A DNA stretch of 64,000 bases from Mesotoga sp. UBA6090. GTDB lineage: Bacteria > Thermotogota > Thermotogae > Petrotogales > Kosmotogaceae. The stretch's first letter is position 1. Each line of letters starts with the position of its first letter. Below are positions 50,267-59,850 of the stretch, piece by piece. The stretch lies in assembly GCF_002435945.1 (NCBI RefSeq), contig NZ_DIXC01000004.1, positions 54,407 to 118,406 of the forward strand. Direction: 5' to 3'. The notes under the pieces were generated by a model. The model was not told the origin of the DNA, made no database searches, and saw nothing but the letters and a program-made list of their open reading frames with translations. The position numbers and the translations under genes were made by a program.

Positions 50267-52720
50267 ATGAGAAAAACAATAATGTTGCTCTTGGCAATTG
50301 TGGCTGTTCTTGCAGTCCCTATCCTTGCCAATAACGTACTTGAATTCCCGAATGCTGATATCTATTACCCGGAGGGATATGAGAAAGTTGCCGTTTATAT
50401 AGGCAACACCTTCGAATCGATACGGCCGAAAGCAGTCGAACTCGTCGGCAACGACCCCGGAAGAATAAACATCGTCCTCGCCGATTTTGGGGCAAACACG
50501 AACGGTATCGCTCAAGTGCAAAACCACAAAACTATTCAGATCTTCGTGTGGCCTTCCGACACAATACTCTCAACTAGAATGAATGTGTCGAATCAGTATA
50601 GACAGTTGTTAATGCATGAATTCACTCATATCGCTCATCTGACTTACATAACGGGTGTACCTGCGTTCATTTCTAGAGTGCTCCTGGGAACGGAACTCTT
50701 TTCGCCGCAAATGCTCTCGCCATTTGTAGAAGGAGTGACCCTGTTCGCCGAGTCCTCTAACTACTTCTCCGAGGGAAGATTGAATAACCCTTTATGGGGG
50801 AAAGAGATGACCTATCAGAACATGAAAGCAAACACCTTCCCAGCTCTGGACTATGCGTTGTCTGTATCAAGGGAGGACTACCGAGGAGGAGCCCTCTATT
50901 ATAACTATATGGCAGGCTTCTATGACTATCTCGTAAGAAGATTCGGCATAGAATCAGTCAAGGAGTTTCATGGTGAAGTCTCGGGAAGACTTCCCGTTTT
51001 CGGACCTATCAACGCCTCACAAATTGCATTCGGTGAAACCCTGGACGGGCTCTACAATGACTGGAAAGAAGAAGTCGGAATCGAAGCCACAAAGTATGCC
51101 ACGTTAACTGAAGTCAGAACAGTGGCCAACGGTCAGATATACGATATGACGAAGACTGAAAACGGTGTCTTATTCTCCTATTCGGTTTTCGGTGAAGCAA
51201 GCTCATGGAATGGCTCTGTAGAAAGAGGAATTGAAGAATATGTAGATGGCGGCTTTTCCAGGAGGCTTTCCGACTTTGGCGCCCTGAGCTTGAAATGGCA
51301 CGAAGGGAATATCTACTTGATGACTTCGGTAACCGAAAGGAACACAACGTCCAGAGAAATCTGGTCACACAGGCCTCCTCTTTCTGTGGGACTTCTGGAC
51401 AAAGGAATGATCACTGCCTTTGATATCTACAACGGGAGATTGATCAAAGCACTATACGACGCAAAGACTGAACTATCAACCATCTATTTCGATGGGATGC
51501 AACTCATAACAATTCCATGGCTGGTCAAAGATATCGTAGTTCTTGAAGACGGAAGCCTGGCTATGCTGCTATCAAGGAATGGCATTAACGGAGCCGTCGC
51601 GACCTTCACCGAAGGGGAATTCAGAGTAATACTAGACGATCCCTATCTCAAGGGAAGGGGTATTGACTACCAAGAGGGGAAGGTAGTCTTTACAGCCGCT
51701 TATGAAGAAGGGTATATGGATGCCTTCGCTGTAGAGGTAAAATCGGGAGAGGTTTTCAGACTAACCGAAGGTGCCAATCTCGAAAAGGCGGTGGTGCTAG
51801 ATTCTACAGTGTACGGATTCGGACACTCCCGAAGAGAAAAGGGAATGTCTATTTATGTTTTCGGTCTTGAAAGCACTCCATACAGTGTTAAAGAAGTTGA
51901 ACCCGATGACTTCGAGCCAACTTCTGTGGAGTATACAAGCGGCGATTACCTGAAGAAGACTTTCCTTCATTTTCTGAACCCTGTGTTAAGAGCTCCGTTA
52001 GTCGCATACGATGGCGAGAACATTTCCCTTGGCTTTCTTACCGTTCACCTTTCACATGATTCGAAGCATTCCATGGAGCTGATGCCTTCATTTACCTTTG
52101 GTACTAACAAGCTTACTTTCCAGGGGGAGTATGTGGGACAGATCTTGGAAGGAGTAGATGTCTCTCTGAAAGTAAGCTTAGGCACCCCCAGCGTGCCTAT
52201 GCTAACCGCAGGACTATCTTCTGAGCTCTTCCAGATGCCTTTGAATCCTTCCACAAGGTTTAGATCACACGCTTATATTGGATTTGACACGTCAGGCGGC
52301 ATCACTACATCTGTTCCCTTAAGTCTGAGAGGAAATCTCTTCTCGATTTCGGTGGAACCCGGGATAAGACTTTCTGACGGAAAGATCACGCCATTGCTTG
52401 CCGTGGATGCTGGATTCTCCCCAACTCTGGGTACATCTGTCGGTCTTGGTGTCGGCTTCTACGATGATTTCTACTGGTATGCGAACGGAGCTCAACTCAT
52501 GTACAGGATAGACTGGGGTTGGAGTCCTCTATTCTTCTTGAAAGAGCTGGGAATTGGCGCTGTGATAAGCGGAACAAACACCAGTCTCGATCATTCCGCC
52601 CTTTACCTTTTCATAAATGTAGGTTCAACAATAGGTATCGGTGACGTTTTCCCCAAGATAGGCATTAAGTACAGTGACTCGCGTTTTGGAATTTACTTTG
52701 GATTGGATAATCAACCGTAA
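50267..52720 (+). CDS. Secreted gluzincin-type metallopeptidase fused to a beta-barrel-like C terminus
   Basis: About 817 residues. Signal peptide 1-21 (LLAIVAVLAVPILAN). Residues about 25-270 form a peptidase-MA-like domain: HEFTH at 117-121 gives the two zinc His and catalytic Glu, and E155 in FVEGVTLFAES is the third ligand, as in the M1/MA clan. About 280-560 are beta-propeller-like strands of the TolB/WD kind (VYGFGHSRREKG, IVVLEDGSLAMLLS). About 600-817 is a run of alternating hydrophobic strands rich in Gly, Ser, Tyr and Phe, resembling an outer-membrane barrel. It may be displayed on the outer sheath. ATG 50267 follows GGAGGTATACTA. Followed by a terminator. Confidence 0.78.
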   Translation: MRKTIMLLLAIVAVLAVPILANNVLEFPNADIYYPEGYEKVAVYIGNTFESIRPKAVELVGNDPGRINIVLADFGANTNGIAQVQNHKTIQIFVWPSDTILSTRMNVSNQYRQLLMHEFTHIAHLTYITGVPAFISRVLLGTELFSPQMLSPFVEGVTLFAESSNYFSEGRLNNPLWGKEMTYQNMKANTFPALDYALSVSREDYRGGALYYNYMAGFYDYLVRRFGIESVKEFHGEVSGRLPVFGPINASQIAFGETLDGLYNDWKEEVGIEATKYATLTEVRTVANGQIYDMTKTENGVLFSYSVFGEASSWNGSVERGIEEYVDGGFSRRLSDFGALSLKWHEGNIYLMTSVTERNTTSREIWSHRPPLSVGLLDKGMITAFDIYNGRLIKALYDAKTELSTIYFDGMQLITIPWLVKDIVVLEDGSLAMLLSRNGINGAVATFTEGEFRVILDDPYLKGRGIDYQEGKVVFTAAYEEGYMDAFAVEVKSGEVFRLTEGANLEKAVVLDSTVYGFGHSRREKGMSIYVFGLESTPYSVKEVEPDDFEPTSVEYTSGDYLKKTFLHFLNPVLRAPLVAYDGENISLGFLTVHLSHDSKHSMELMPSFTFGTNKLTFQGEYVGQILEGVDVSLKVSLGTPSVPMLTAGLSSELFQMPLNPSTRFRSHAYIGFDTSGGITTSVPLSLRGNLFSISVEPGIRLSDGKITPLLAVDAGFSPTLGTSVGLGVGFYDDFYWYANGAQLMYRIDWGWSPLFFLKELGIGAVISGTNTSLDHSALYLFINVGSTIGIGDVFPKIGIKYSDSRFGIYFGLDNQP

Positions 52721-52770
52721 AGAGAGATTTCAATACATGAGCCGTAAAATTGCTCAAAGAAAATAAACGA

Positions 52771-52798
52771 GAAAGGGGAATCTTCCCCTTTCTTTTTC
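52771..52798 (+). terminator. Rho-independent terminator after the metallopeptidase
   Basis: GAAAGGGGAA and TTCCCCTTTC form a GC/AT stem with a short TC loop, followed by TTTTTC. Confidence 0.85.
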
Positions 52799-52800
52799 GA

Positions 52801-53183
52801 ACAACCACTTATTTGCAGAACGGAGCAATAGGCACCTTCCTCCAAATAGACTTGACAGCAGGTTCTTCTGGAAAGATAGGATAGAACCGTTTATGCTCGG
52901 AGACGCTGGGAATCCTTTCTCAATTTGTAAAAACTCAAGATTCCTTTAGGATTTTCCATCTCAATGCTACGACGCAATCACCCCTTTTGGCAGAAAACCA
53001 GAACAACTATCTCAAGCCTACTTACTAGCAATATATCCCTCTCGATGAACAATGCGGGTCGTCTACTTCACTTTTGGAAAGAACTCGAAATCTGCCTGTC
53101 AGTCGACTTTGCTTAAGTCGTGACAATGGAATGAGGTATAATGCTGTTATCGGAGATAACAAAAAAGAAAGGGGGAAATAATT
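52801..53183 (+). other. Intergenic region
   Basis: About 380 bases without a supported gene. It holds a TATAAT at 53137-53142 that probably serves the next gene, and no recognisable repeat, RNA gene or decayed coding sequence. Confidence 0.4.
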
Positions 53184-54263
53184 ATGAAGATAATGGGGTA
53201 CTCGGCTTTTCTTATAAGCGATGCTGGTTCTGTGTTTATTGAGGAATCAAAACATGACGGAATAACGTTCACGTTTCCTTCAGATCCGGTCTTTGCGAAA
53301 TACAAGGACCGGCTTATGACAGTAGTCGAAGTGAAGATGGAATCGTCCAAGTTTTCTCTTACCAAAAGCAAACTCGATCTTAGCTCTGTTAAGCTTCAAG
53401 GGGTAAAAGTTGTGGACGACAAGTTCTATGAGGATTCAGTTTCGCTTTGGGCCTTCGAATCGAGGACGCTTGGCAAGACTATGAGAGTGGTGTCAGACGG
53501 AGAAGCATCAAAGATCCCTGCAAAAAGAGAGACCGATTACGTCGTTCCTATTATCGTTAACGCGATAGAGTTCTCTTCAAAGGAAGAGCATATTGGAAGA
53601 TTCGTCTTTCCGTTGCCCGATGAATGGTTTATTCTTTCTGGTGTCCACTTTGGCCAGGATGGCGTGAAGATTCGCAAGGAAAATTCGAAGATAGATTTAG
53701 ATTCCTTTAGCACCGGAATAATCGTTGAAGAACTGAAAAAACACAGAGTCTTCAACGACAACTTGTGGGATCTTTATCAGCTGTACAAATCTCTGGAGAG
53801 TTTTGAAACTAAGAATGAATCGCTCCCAGAAGCGCTTGGAGAAGAAATATCTGTATCCGATCTCGATCTGGAAGACAGTATTCCAGAGAGTGCAGACCTT
53901 TACCTTGCAGGAGACAGAAAAACAACGAACTCCCTCCATCGCGAAGTCGTTATTCAGTCAAGCATAGAAAAGACTGGAACTTTCAGCAAAAAGAAGGGCG
54001 TTGTCCTAAGAGTCAAGAACAATTCAGATCTTGGAACGGTTAAAGGAGTGCACATCTCTTTCAGACTACTTGATCCAATGGGTAAAGAGCTCTACGTTGC
54101 CGAAAAGGAACTCGATGAACTTAGCGTTGGACCTGGGGAAGCAAAGAAACAAGTTTTCACTGACTTTCCGGAATTCGCTGATCATCAACTGGAAAGAGCC
54201 GTAGTTAATCTGATAAGCATTTCATGGAGTAACGGGCTTAAAACTCTCACTTCTTCTGAATAA
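53184..54263 (+). CDS. Hypothetical protein with C-terminal beta domain
   Basis: A 359-residue protein I do not recognise. No signal peptide or membrane helix. Residues about 1-215 are mixed alpha/beta with the phrases FISDAGSVFIEESKHDG-like and YVVPIIVNAIEFSSKEEHIGRFVFPLP; an acidic linker follows (about 220-255); residues about 255-345 (VVLRVKNNSDLGTVKGVHISFRLLDPMGKELYVAEKEL) look like an FxLYD-type beta-sandwich. The gene has a clear AGGGGG ribosome binding site and an upstream TATAAT. Its end overlaps the convergent nadE gene by 17 bases. Confidence 0.7.
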   Translation: MKIMGYSAFLISDAGSVFIEESKHDGITFTFPSDPVFAKYKDRLMTVVEVKMESSKFSLTKSKLDLSSVKLQGVKVVDDKFYEDSVSLWAFESRTLGKTMRVVSDGEASKIPAKRETDYVVPIIVNAIEFSSKEEHIGRFVFPLPDEWFILSGVHFGQDGVKIRKENSKIDLDSFSTGIIVEELKKHRVFNDNLWDLYQLYKSLESFETKNESLPEALGEEISVSDLDLEDSIPESADLYLAGDRKTTNSLHREVVIQSSIEKTGTFSKKKGVVLRVKNNSDLGTVKGVHISFRLLDPMGKELYVAEKELDELSVGPGEAKKQVFTDFPEFADHQLERAVVNLISISWSNGLKTLTSSE

Positions 54264-55086
54264 TTGAAAGATTCCTGAGCTTCCTGTGTTCAGCCGCCTG
54301 GAGTATTTCCATAACCCTCATGACCTTCCTGTCGTGAGGGTTTGGGGCTTTGCCGGCTTCGATTTCCCGAAGCACTTCATCTAGCTCATTCATTTGAAGT
54401 CCAAAGGCAGTTTCATCATTGACTCCCGGAATTAGATCGGGACTCGGTGGTTTTTCAATGATCCTCGCCGGGATTTTCAAGTCTCTTGCAAGATCCATTA
54501 CCTCAGTCTTGAACAAATGCTTTATCGGCTCAATGTCGCTAGAATCATCTCCCCACTTCACATAAAGTCCGCAAAGCCATTCAGTCTTGTTTGTCGTGCC
54601 TAGTACAGCGTAACCCCTTTTTTCGGCTTCCAGATATAACGAAACCATCCTGACTCTGTGTTTAGCCCTGTAAAAAGCCAGTCCCCTTTTGAATTCTTCA
54701 TTGCCACTGTCGGCCAAGTCGTCGAGAAAAGGATCTGAAGAAAGCTTCTTCCACTTATCCCTTACATACTTTTCTTTAACCGACTGAGGTATTAAAAGTG
54801 CAGGCGGTTGAAGTCTATAACAGCCAACAGAACGGAGAACTGAACTTATGTTCTTGACTTTGAAGTCTATTCCCAGGAAACCAGCCACAAGCTTCGAATC
54901 CTCCAGAGTATCCTTCGAAGAGTCGCGCTCGGGCATGAGAAGGCCAAATACGTTTTTCTTGCCTAGGGCGTCAACAGCTAGCTTACCTACCACTGCAGAG
55001 TCTATTCCTCCGCTTATTCCTATCACAGCCCCTCGATAGCCCCACTTCAGAACAGTGCTTCTTATGAAATCGACAATTTCTCGCAT
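54247..55086 (-). CDS. nadE: NAD+ synthetase
   Basis: A 279-residue PP-loop ATP pyrophosphatase. GISGGIDSAVVGKLAVDALG is the adenylate-binding loop, NKTEWLCGLYVKWGDDSSDIEPIKHLFKTEV the NadE core motif, and KPPSPDLIPGVNDE the C-terminal substrate loop. It converts deamido-NAD+ to NAD+ with ammonia; no glutaminase domain is fused, so it uses free NH3 or a separate partner. ATG with GGTGA upstream. Confidence 0.94.
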   Translation of the reverse strand: MREIVDFIRSTVLKWGYRGAVIGISGGIDSAVVGKLAVDALGKKNVFGLLMPERDSSKDTLEDSKLVAGFLGIDFKVKNISSVLRSVGCYRLQPPALLIPQSVKEKYVRDKWKKLSSDPFLDDLADSGNEEFKRGLAFYRAKHRVRMVSLYLEAEKRGYAVLGTTNKTEWLCGLYVKWGDDSSDIEPIKHLFKTEVMDLARDLKIPARIIEKPPSPDLIPGVNDETAFGLQMNELDEVLREIEAGKAPNPHDRKVMRVMEILQAAEHRKLRNLSIIQKK

Positions 55087-55251
55087 ATGATCACCAACAA
55101 GATTATACTAAACTTTTCCTTCATTCTTGAAAACTGAATATTCTACACAAAGCGCCCACTGGAAAGTCTGCCGACAAAGAAGTTTCAGTTTCCAGAAATG
55201 TTAGACTGATTTGTTAGAGCAATCTCATATTTGGAGCAGGAGGAGTGAAAA

Positions 55252-56934
55252 ATGAGAAAATCAGTGTTTGTTCTTGTGGCCATACTAATTGCTGGAACCG
55301 TTTTGGCATCGAACCCTCTTAACCTTTATGGAAGGGATGCAGAGGGAAGAAACGGAGTTGTTGCAGCCGCAAAACCTGAAGCCTCAGAAGTAGGCGTTAA
55401 GATTCTTGAGATGGGCGGGAATGCTGTAGACGCTGCTATAGCCACCGCATTTGCGATAGGTGTTCTGGAACCGAATGCTTCTGGAATCGGCGGAGGAGGA
55501 TTCATGATAATTAAGCTGGCCGATATGGATGAACCAGTAGTCATTGATTTCAGAGAGACTGCACCGAACTCTACAAGCCCGACTTTCTTCAATCTTGACG
55601 AGAATAATCGTCCAGTAAACTATGAGAGCGTCATCGGGGGAAAGGCCATAGGGGTTCCGGGTGAAGTCGCCGGCCTATTATATGCTCTTGAAAACTACGG
55701 AACGCTTTCTCGAAAAGAAGTAATTCAGCCAGCCATAGACTGGGCCGAGAAGGGAATCCCTGTAACAGTTAATCTTTTTTCAATTATTAGCGACAACTAC
55801 GAGAAGATAATGATGATGGAAAATGGAGTCGACCTCTATTTGAAGTATGGAGGTATTCCTTATGAAGTGGGAGAGACTATTGTACTAAAGGACTTGGCCA
55901 ATACCCTAAGATCTATCGTAGAGAACGGGAAAGATGCGATATATTCTGGAGAAATTGCCGAGAAGATTGTGGGCGAAGTTCAGAAACGCGGCGGAGTAAT
56001 GACAATGGATGATCTTGCAAATTATGAAGTGAAGGTTCGCAAACCAGTTGTTGGAACATATCGAGGTTACACTATACTGTCAGTTCCACCTGCTAGCTCG
56101 GGAGGAACTCACGTAATTGAACTTCTAAATATCATGGAGAATTTCGATGTCGGATCGATGGGAGACAACACTGCCGAGACGATCCACATCTGGTCAGAGG
56201 CAATGAAACTGATTTTTGCCGATAGATCAAGATACATGGCCGATACTGACTTTGTGGATGTTCCTCTCGAGGGACTAACTTCGAAAGATTATGCCAGGAC
56301 CCTTGCTGAGAAAATAGATAAGCGCATTCCACTTGAATTCGTTGAGCCCGGTGACCCCTGGAAGTTCGAAAGCGGAAGCACTACTCATCTTTCTGTTATG
56401 GACAAAGAGGGAAACATGGTTGCTATGACAAAATCCATAAACTACTTCTTTGGTTCTGGCGTTGTTGTGCCGACAACAGGAATTATTCTTAATAATCACA
56501 TGGACGACTTCGTAAAAACCCCCGGCTCAGCAAACTCAGTCGAACCCGGGAAAAGGCCACTCAGCAGCATGAGTCCTACTCTGGTTATAGACCCTGAAGG
56601 TGAACCATATATGACTATCGGTGCGCCAGGCGGTACACGGATCATCACTACTGTAGCTCAAACCATAAGCAACATAATTGACCACGGAATGACTGTACAG
56701 CAAGCAATTCTGGCACCCAGAGTATTTAGGATGCAGACTGGCCCGATGTCTATAGAAGGAAGGATCTCAATTAACGCTTACAATAGGCTTATCGAAATGG
56801 GACATGAAATAACTGTAAGAAACGACTATGATCCTTACTTCGGCGGGGTTCATGCCGTTTTGTTCAACAAAGATATAGGAATACTATTTGGAGGAGCCGA
56901 CCCCAGAAGAGACGGGCAGGCTGTTGGATATTGA
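55252..56934 (+). CDS. ggt: Gamma-glutamyltransferase
   Basis: A 560-residue N-terminal-nucleophile hydrolase. Signal peptide 1-19 (FVLVAILIAGTVLA), so exported. AAKPEASEVGVKILEMGGNAVDAAIATAFAIGVLEPNASGIGGGGFM is the family N terminus; the autocatalytic cleavage point is before Thr377 (STTHLSV), giving the large and small subunits; PLSSMSPTLVID and APGGTRIITT close the active site. It hydrolyses or transfers gamma-glutamyl groups from glutathione or gamma-glutamyl peptides, feeding amino-acid uptake. GGAGGAGTG ribosome binding site. Confidence 0.95.
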   Translation: MRKSVFVLVAILIAGTVLASNPLNLYGRDAEGRNGVVAAAKPEASEVGVKILEMGGNAVDAAIATAFAIGVLEPNASGIGGGGFMIIKLADMDEPVVIDFRETAPNSTSPTFFNLDENNRPVNYESVIGGKAIGVPGEVAGLLYALENYGTLSRKEVIQPAIDWAEKGIPVTVNLFSIISDNYEKIMMMENGVDLYLKYGGIPYEVGETIVLKDLANTLRSIVENGKDAIYSGEIAEKIVGEVQKRGGVMTMDDLANYEVKVRKPVVGTYRGYTILSVPPASSGGTHVIELLNIMENFDVGSMGDNTAETIHIWSEAMKLIFADRSRYMADTDFVDVPLEGLTSKDYARTLAEKIDKRIPLEFVEPGDPWKFESGSTTHLSVMDKEGNMVAMTKSINYFFGSGVVVPTTGIILNNHMDDFVKTPGSANSVEPGKRPLSSMSPTLVIDPEGEPYMTIGAPGGTRIITTVAQTISNIIDHGMTVQQAILAPRVFRMQTGPMSIEGRISINAYNRLIEMGHEITVRNDYDPYFGGVHAVLFNKDIGILFGGADPRRDGQAVGY

Positions 56935-57040
56935 ATCAGATACGGTTTTCACACACACAAAGACTAAGAAGGTAGCGAATCACTGTTGATAAACAAGAGA
57001 TCCAATAAAAGAAAAGATGGATCAAGAGGGCCTTAAACGG

Positions 57041-57069
57041 TTGTTTTTAGAACTAGACTAAATTATAAT
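57041..57069 (+). promoter_or_regulatory. Promoter of mscL
   Basis: TTGTTT (57041-57046), 17 bases, TATAAT (57064-57069): perfect -10 at ideal spacing with a partial -35, 37 bases before the start codon. Confidence 0.5.
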
Positions 57070-57105
57070 CTTTTTACAGCTTCATAGTAGAGGGGGGTGA
57101 GCGGT

Positions 57106-57558
57106 GTGTGGAAAGAGTTCAAGAAGTTCATCAGCCGCGGCAGCGTTATTGATTTGGCTGTCGGCATTATTATCGGTGGTGCATTTCAAGTCATTGTAAG
57201 ATCTCTTGTAGACGACATACTAATGCCGATTCTCGGTTTGTTCACAGGTGGCATTGATTTCAGCAACTTATTCATAAACATTTCAGGGGAGGCCTATGCA
57301 ACGTTCGCAGAGGCAAAGGCGGCTGGTGCCGCAACGATAAACATCGGTCTTTTCATCAACGCAATCATCAATTTCATTATTCTCGCTTTTGTGATCTTCC
57401 TGATAATCAGAGCAATAAACAAAATGCGTGACAGGCTAAAGAAGGAAGAGGCTCCGGCAGCGCCATCAACCAAGACCTGTCCTTTCTGTCACACTTCGAT
57501 TCCTATCGATGCCGTAAGGTGTCCTAATTGTACATCTGAACTCGGAAAGAAAACTTGA
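57106..57558 (+). CDS. mscL: Large-conductance mechanosensitive channel with C-terminal zinc ribbon
   Basis: About 150 residues. VWKEFKKFISRGSVIDLAVGIIIGGAFQVIVRSLVDDILMPILGLF is the MscL N-terminal helix and pore helix TM1; INIGLFINAIINFIILAFVIFLIIRAINKM is TM2. The C-terminal cytosolic part carries CPFCHTSIPIDAVRCPNC, a CxxC...CxxC zinc ribbon not found in E. coli MscL. It forms a pentameric emergency valve that opens under membrane tension. GTG 57106 is favoured because AGGGGGGTGA lies five bases upstream; GTG 57097 lies within that ribosome binding site. Confidence 0.95.
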   Translation: MWKEFKKFISRGSVIDLAVGIIIGGAFQVIVRSLVDDILMPILGLFTGGIDFSNLFINISGEAYATFAEAKAAGAATINIGLFINAIINFIILAFVIFLIIRAINKMRDRLKKEEAPAAPSTKTCPFCHTSIPIDAVRCPNCTSELGKKT

Positions 57559-57570
57559 GATAGTAATTAG

Positions 57571-57600
57571 AAAGAGCGGCTTTGCAGCCGCTCTTTTTTT
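57571..57600 (+). terminator. Rho-independent terminator after mscL
   Basis: GAGCGGC (57574-57580), loop TTTGCA, GCCGCTC (57587-57593) and a run of seven T. Confidence 0.93.
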
Positions 57601-57701
57601 GCGTGTTTCCATTCCTGGTTGTTGTTGAACCGATTTATCAGAAGAATCCGACGCTTCAGAGATAATGGTACAATCTTCCTATCTAGATCCGGAGGTTCAA
57701 G

Positions 57702-59369
57702 ATGCGGCTTAGAAAAGTTTTCGTGCTTTTGATTGCGCTTTTTATTGTTCTTTGTTTTTCGCTAACCGGGTGCATTAAACCCGAGGTTTACTACTCTCTT
57801 TCAGGCCAGGTCGTTCCTTACTTTCCAGAAACCTCAGTTCTTGATAGTTTTCAAAGAACCACAGCATACTCTCCAAGATTTTCCAGTGAAGACATCGAGC
57901 AGGGTTTCCTGAGTAATCAATTTGTTATCCTCTTCGATAGAGGGTTTGATTCAGCAATAATCTCAGGAGTTTCTGGAGTAGAGATCCTTGATGAGTTCTA
58001 TTCAAGAGACGGCTCTCTTGGCTATGCCGTTGTGAAGACAAACGATCCATCTTCGCTGTCTGGAATTGAAGGAGTTAAGTCAATCGAGCCGGAGAGGATT
58101 TTCACTCTTCAATCCGAGGAGAGTGTCCCCAACGATCAGCTGTATCCCGAACAGTGGAACTATCCGATGATTGAGATGCATAAGGCCTGGAAGATTGAAA
58201 AGGGAGCGTCAACGGTTGTGGTGGCCGTCATCGACTCAGGTACAAGACCTGACCATCCCGATCTATCAGGCAAACTGCTTTCTGGATACGACGTCTACAA
58301 TGATGATTATGACCCAATAGACGAACCCCCCGCCGGCAAGCTTTCACACGGAACTCATGTGACAGGTACTATAGCTTCGTCGACCGACAATCTCGAAGGT
58401 GTTTCGGGAATGATATGGGGTGATTATCCAGTCATTCTTCCAGTAAAAGTCTTCGATTACAATGAATACGGAAGAAGCGTCACAACGGTGAGCATTCTTG
58501 CGAAGGGAATTCATTATGCAGTTGATCATGGAGCCAAGATAATAAATATGAGCCTTGCAGGGCCGGACTCTCCTGTTGTAGCGGCGGCCGTTCAATACGC
58601 GTCGGAAAATGAAGTTTTGATGATAGCTGCATCAGGCAATTACAATTCCTCAAGCCCATACTATCCGGCTTCTTACGAGGAAGTGATATCAGTCGGAGCG
58701 GTCGACAATACGATGCAGAGGGCGAGTTATTCGAATTACGGAGATTCTCTTGACCTTGTCGCCCCAGGCGGCTCAAGCAGCTATCAAATACTTAGTACAG
58801 GATACTCAGTGAATGCAGGAAATACATACTCATATATGGCCGGAACATCCATGGCGGCGCCACATGTAACGGGGCTTGCAGCTCTCCTGATGGCACAAGG
58901 ATACGCAGGCAGAGATTCTTCTGGCGAAGAGATTATAAGGAAGATCCTTCGGGAAACGGCCCGTGATCTAGGAGATCCGGGATGGGATCAGTACTATGGA
59001 TACGGCCTTATTCAGGCATTCGATGCTCTAAACTTCAGTGAAGAGCGGAGACCTCTCTTGATTCAAATCCTCTCCACTTCGGGCCAGGTTCTAAAGGAAG
59101 CCGAGGTTGAGAGAGACGGTTCATTCTACTTAACCGGACTCACAGAAAACTACATCAAAATAAGGATCTGGAGGGATTTCAATGGAAACAAAGAGATCGA
59201 CAAAGGAGATTTGATAGGGTATTTTGGCAATGGAGCGATTAATCCAGCCCAAACCTGGAATCCATCTTTCAACGATGCTCAGACTCTTAGCTTCTTTAAA
59301 AACGGTCATCATGACCTTGATAACGTCATATATTTCTTTCCGATAATCTGTCCAACTACCGAAGAATGA
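57702..59369 (+). CDS. Subtilisin-like serine protease lipoprotein (S8 family)
   Basis: A 555-residue protein. Signal with lipobox LTGC (Cys24), so membrane- or envelope-anchored. Residues about 55-125 may be an inhibitor-like prodomain; the catalytic domain has Asp in VVAVIDSGTRPDHPDL, His in HGTHVTGTIAS and Ser in GTSMAAPHVTGLAA, with the oxyanion Asn in AASGNYNSSS. The last 105 residues form a small beta domain with FNGNKEIDKGDLIGYF, a calcium-loop-like motif. It should degrade extracellular proteins, feeding the peptide importer. GGAGGTTCAAG ribosome binding site. Confidence 0.93.
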   Translation: MRLRKVFVLLIALFIVLCFSLTGCIKPEVYYSLSGQVVPYFPETSVLDSFQRTTAYSPRFSSEDIEQGFLSNQFVILFDRGFDSAIISGVSGVEILDEFYSRDGSLGYAVVKTNDPSSLSGIEGVKSIEPERIFTLQSEESVPNDQLYPEQWNYPMIEMHKAWKIEKGASTVVVAVIDSGTRPDHPDLSGKLLSGYDVYNDDYDPIDEPPAGKLSHGTHVTGTIASSTDNLEGVSGMIWGDYPVILPVKVFDYNEYGRSVTTVSILAKGIHYAVDHGAKIINMSLAGPDSPVVAAAVQYASENEVLMIAASGNYNSSSPYYPASYEEVISVGAVDNTMQRASYSNYGDSLDLVAPGGSSSYQILSTGYSVNAGNTYSYMAGTSMAAPHVTGLAALLMAQGYAGRDSSGEEIIRKILRETARDLGDPGWDQYYGYGLIQAFDALNFSEERRPLLIQILSTSGQVLKEAEVERDGSFYLTGLTENYIKIRIWRDFNGNKEIDKGDLIGYFGNGAINPAQTWNPSFNDAQTLSFFKNGHHDLDNVIYFFPIICPTTEE

Positions 59370-59392
59370 AAAGACCCCTTCAGGGGTCTTTT
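59368..59392. terminator. Bidirectional terminator between convergent genes
   Basis: AAAAGACCCC and GGGGTCTTTT flank a TTCA loop. Both strands read stem followed by a T run, so it can serve the S8 protease gene and the OsmC gene. Confidence 0.85.
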
Positions 59393-59409
59393 CTGGAAAC
59401 TCTTTTCGT

Positions 59410-59850
59410 CTACAGACTGGATGCCAGAACTTTAACAGGCGTTGGGTTTACCAGGTTATCAGTGACTGGGCAACGATCTTCCACAGCCTCGACCCATTTC
59501 TTGAGTGTCTCTTCATCTGCATCGGTCTCAACTTTCATCTCTGCGGTTATCTCCTTGAAACCCGCTCTGTCTTCATATGATTTACCAAACAATCTGGCCG
59601 GATTCAGCGGACCATAGACGTCTATTTCCAATCTTTTTATCTTGAAACCCATCTCATCTGCAACGAGATGTCCTACTACATTCAGACAACCGGCAAGTGC
59701 GGCGAGAACGTATTCAACTGGACTGGCACCCTTATCGTCACCACCGAGATTAGGTGGCTCATCAACGATCATAGTGAAATTTCTTGCTTTTACGGCAACT
59801 CTCGCCCGACTTTCCGAAACTGCTCTTACTCTGAAATTCGCATCTGGCAT
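59410..59850 (-). CDS. OsmC/Ohr-family protein
   Basis: A 146-residue protein. ARNFTMIVDEPPNLGGDDKGASPVEYVLAALAGCLNVVGHLVADEMG holds the first redox Cys in AGC, and VEDRCPVTDNL the second, the paired peroxidatic and resolving cysteines of OsmC-type thiol peroxidases. The first-Cys helix LAALAGCL and the E/P-rich start are typical. It probably reduces organic hydroperoxides or binds thiols. ATG behind AGGAGGTAAG. Stand-alone gene. Confidence 0.93.
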   Translation of the reverse strand: MPDANFRVRAVSESRARVAVKARNFTMIVDEPPNLGGDDKGASPVEYVLAALAGCLNVVGHLVADEMGFKIKRLEIDVYGPLNPARLFGKSYEDRAGFKEITAEMKVETDADEETLKKWVEAVEDRCPVTDNLVNPTPVKVLASSL

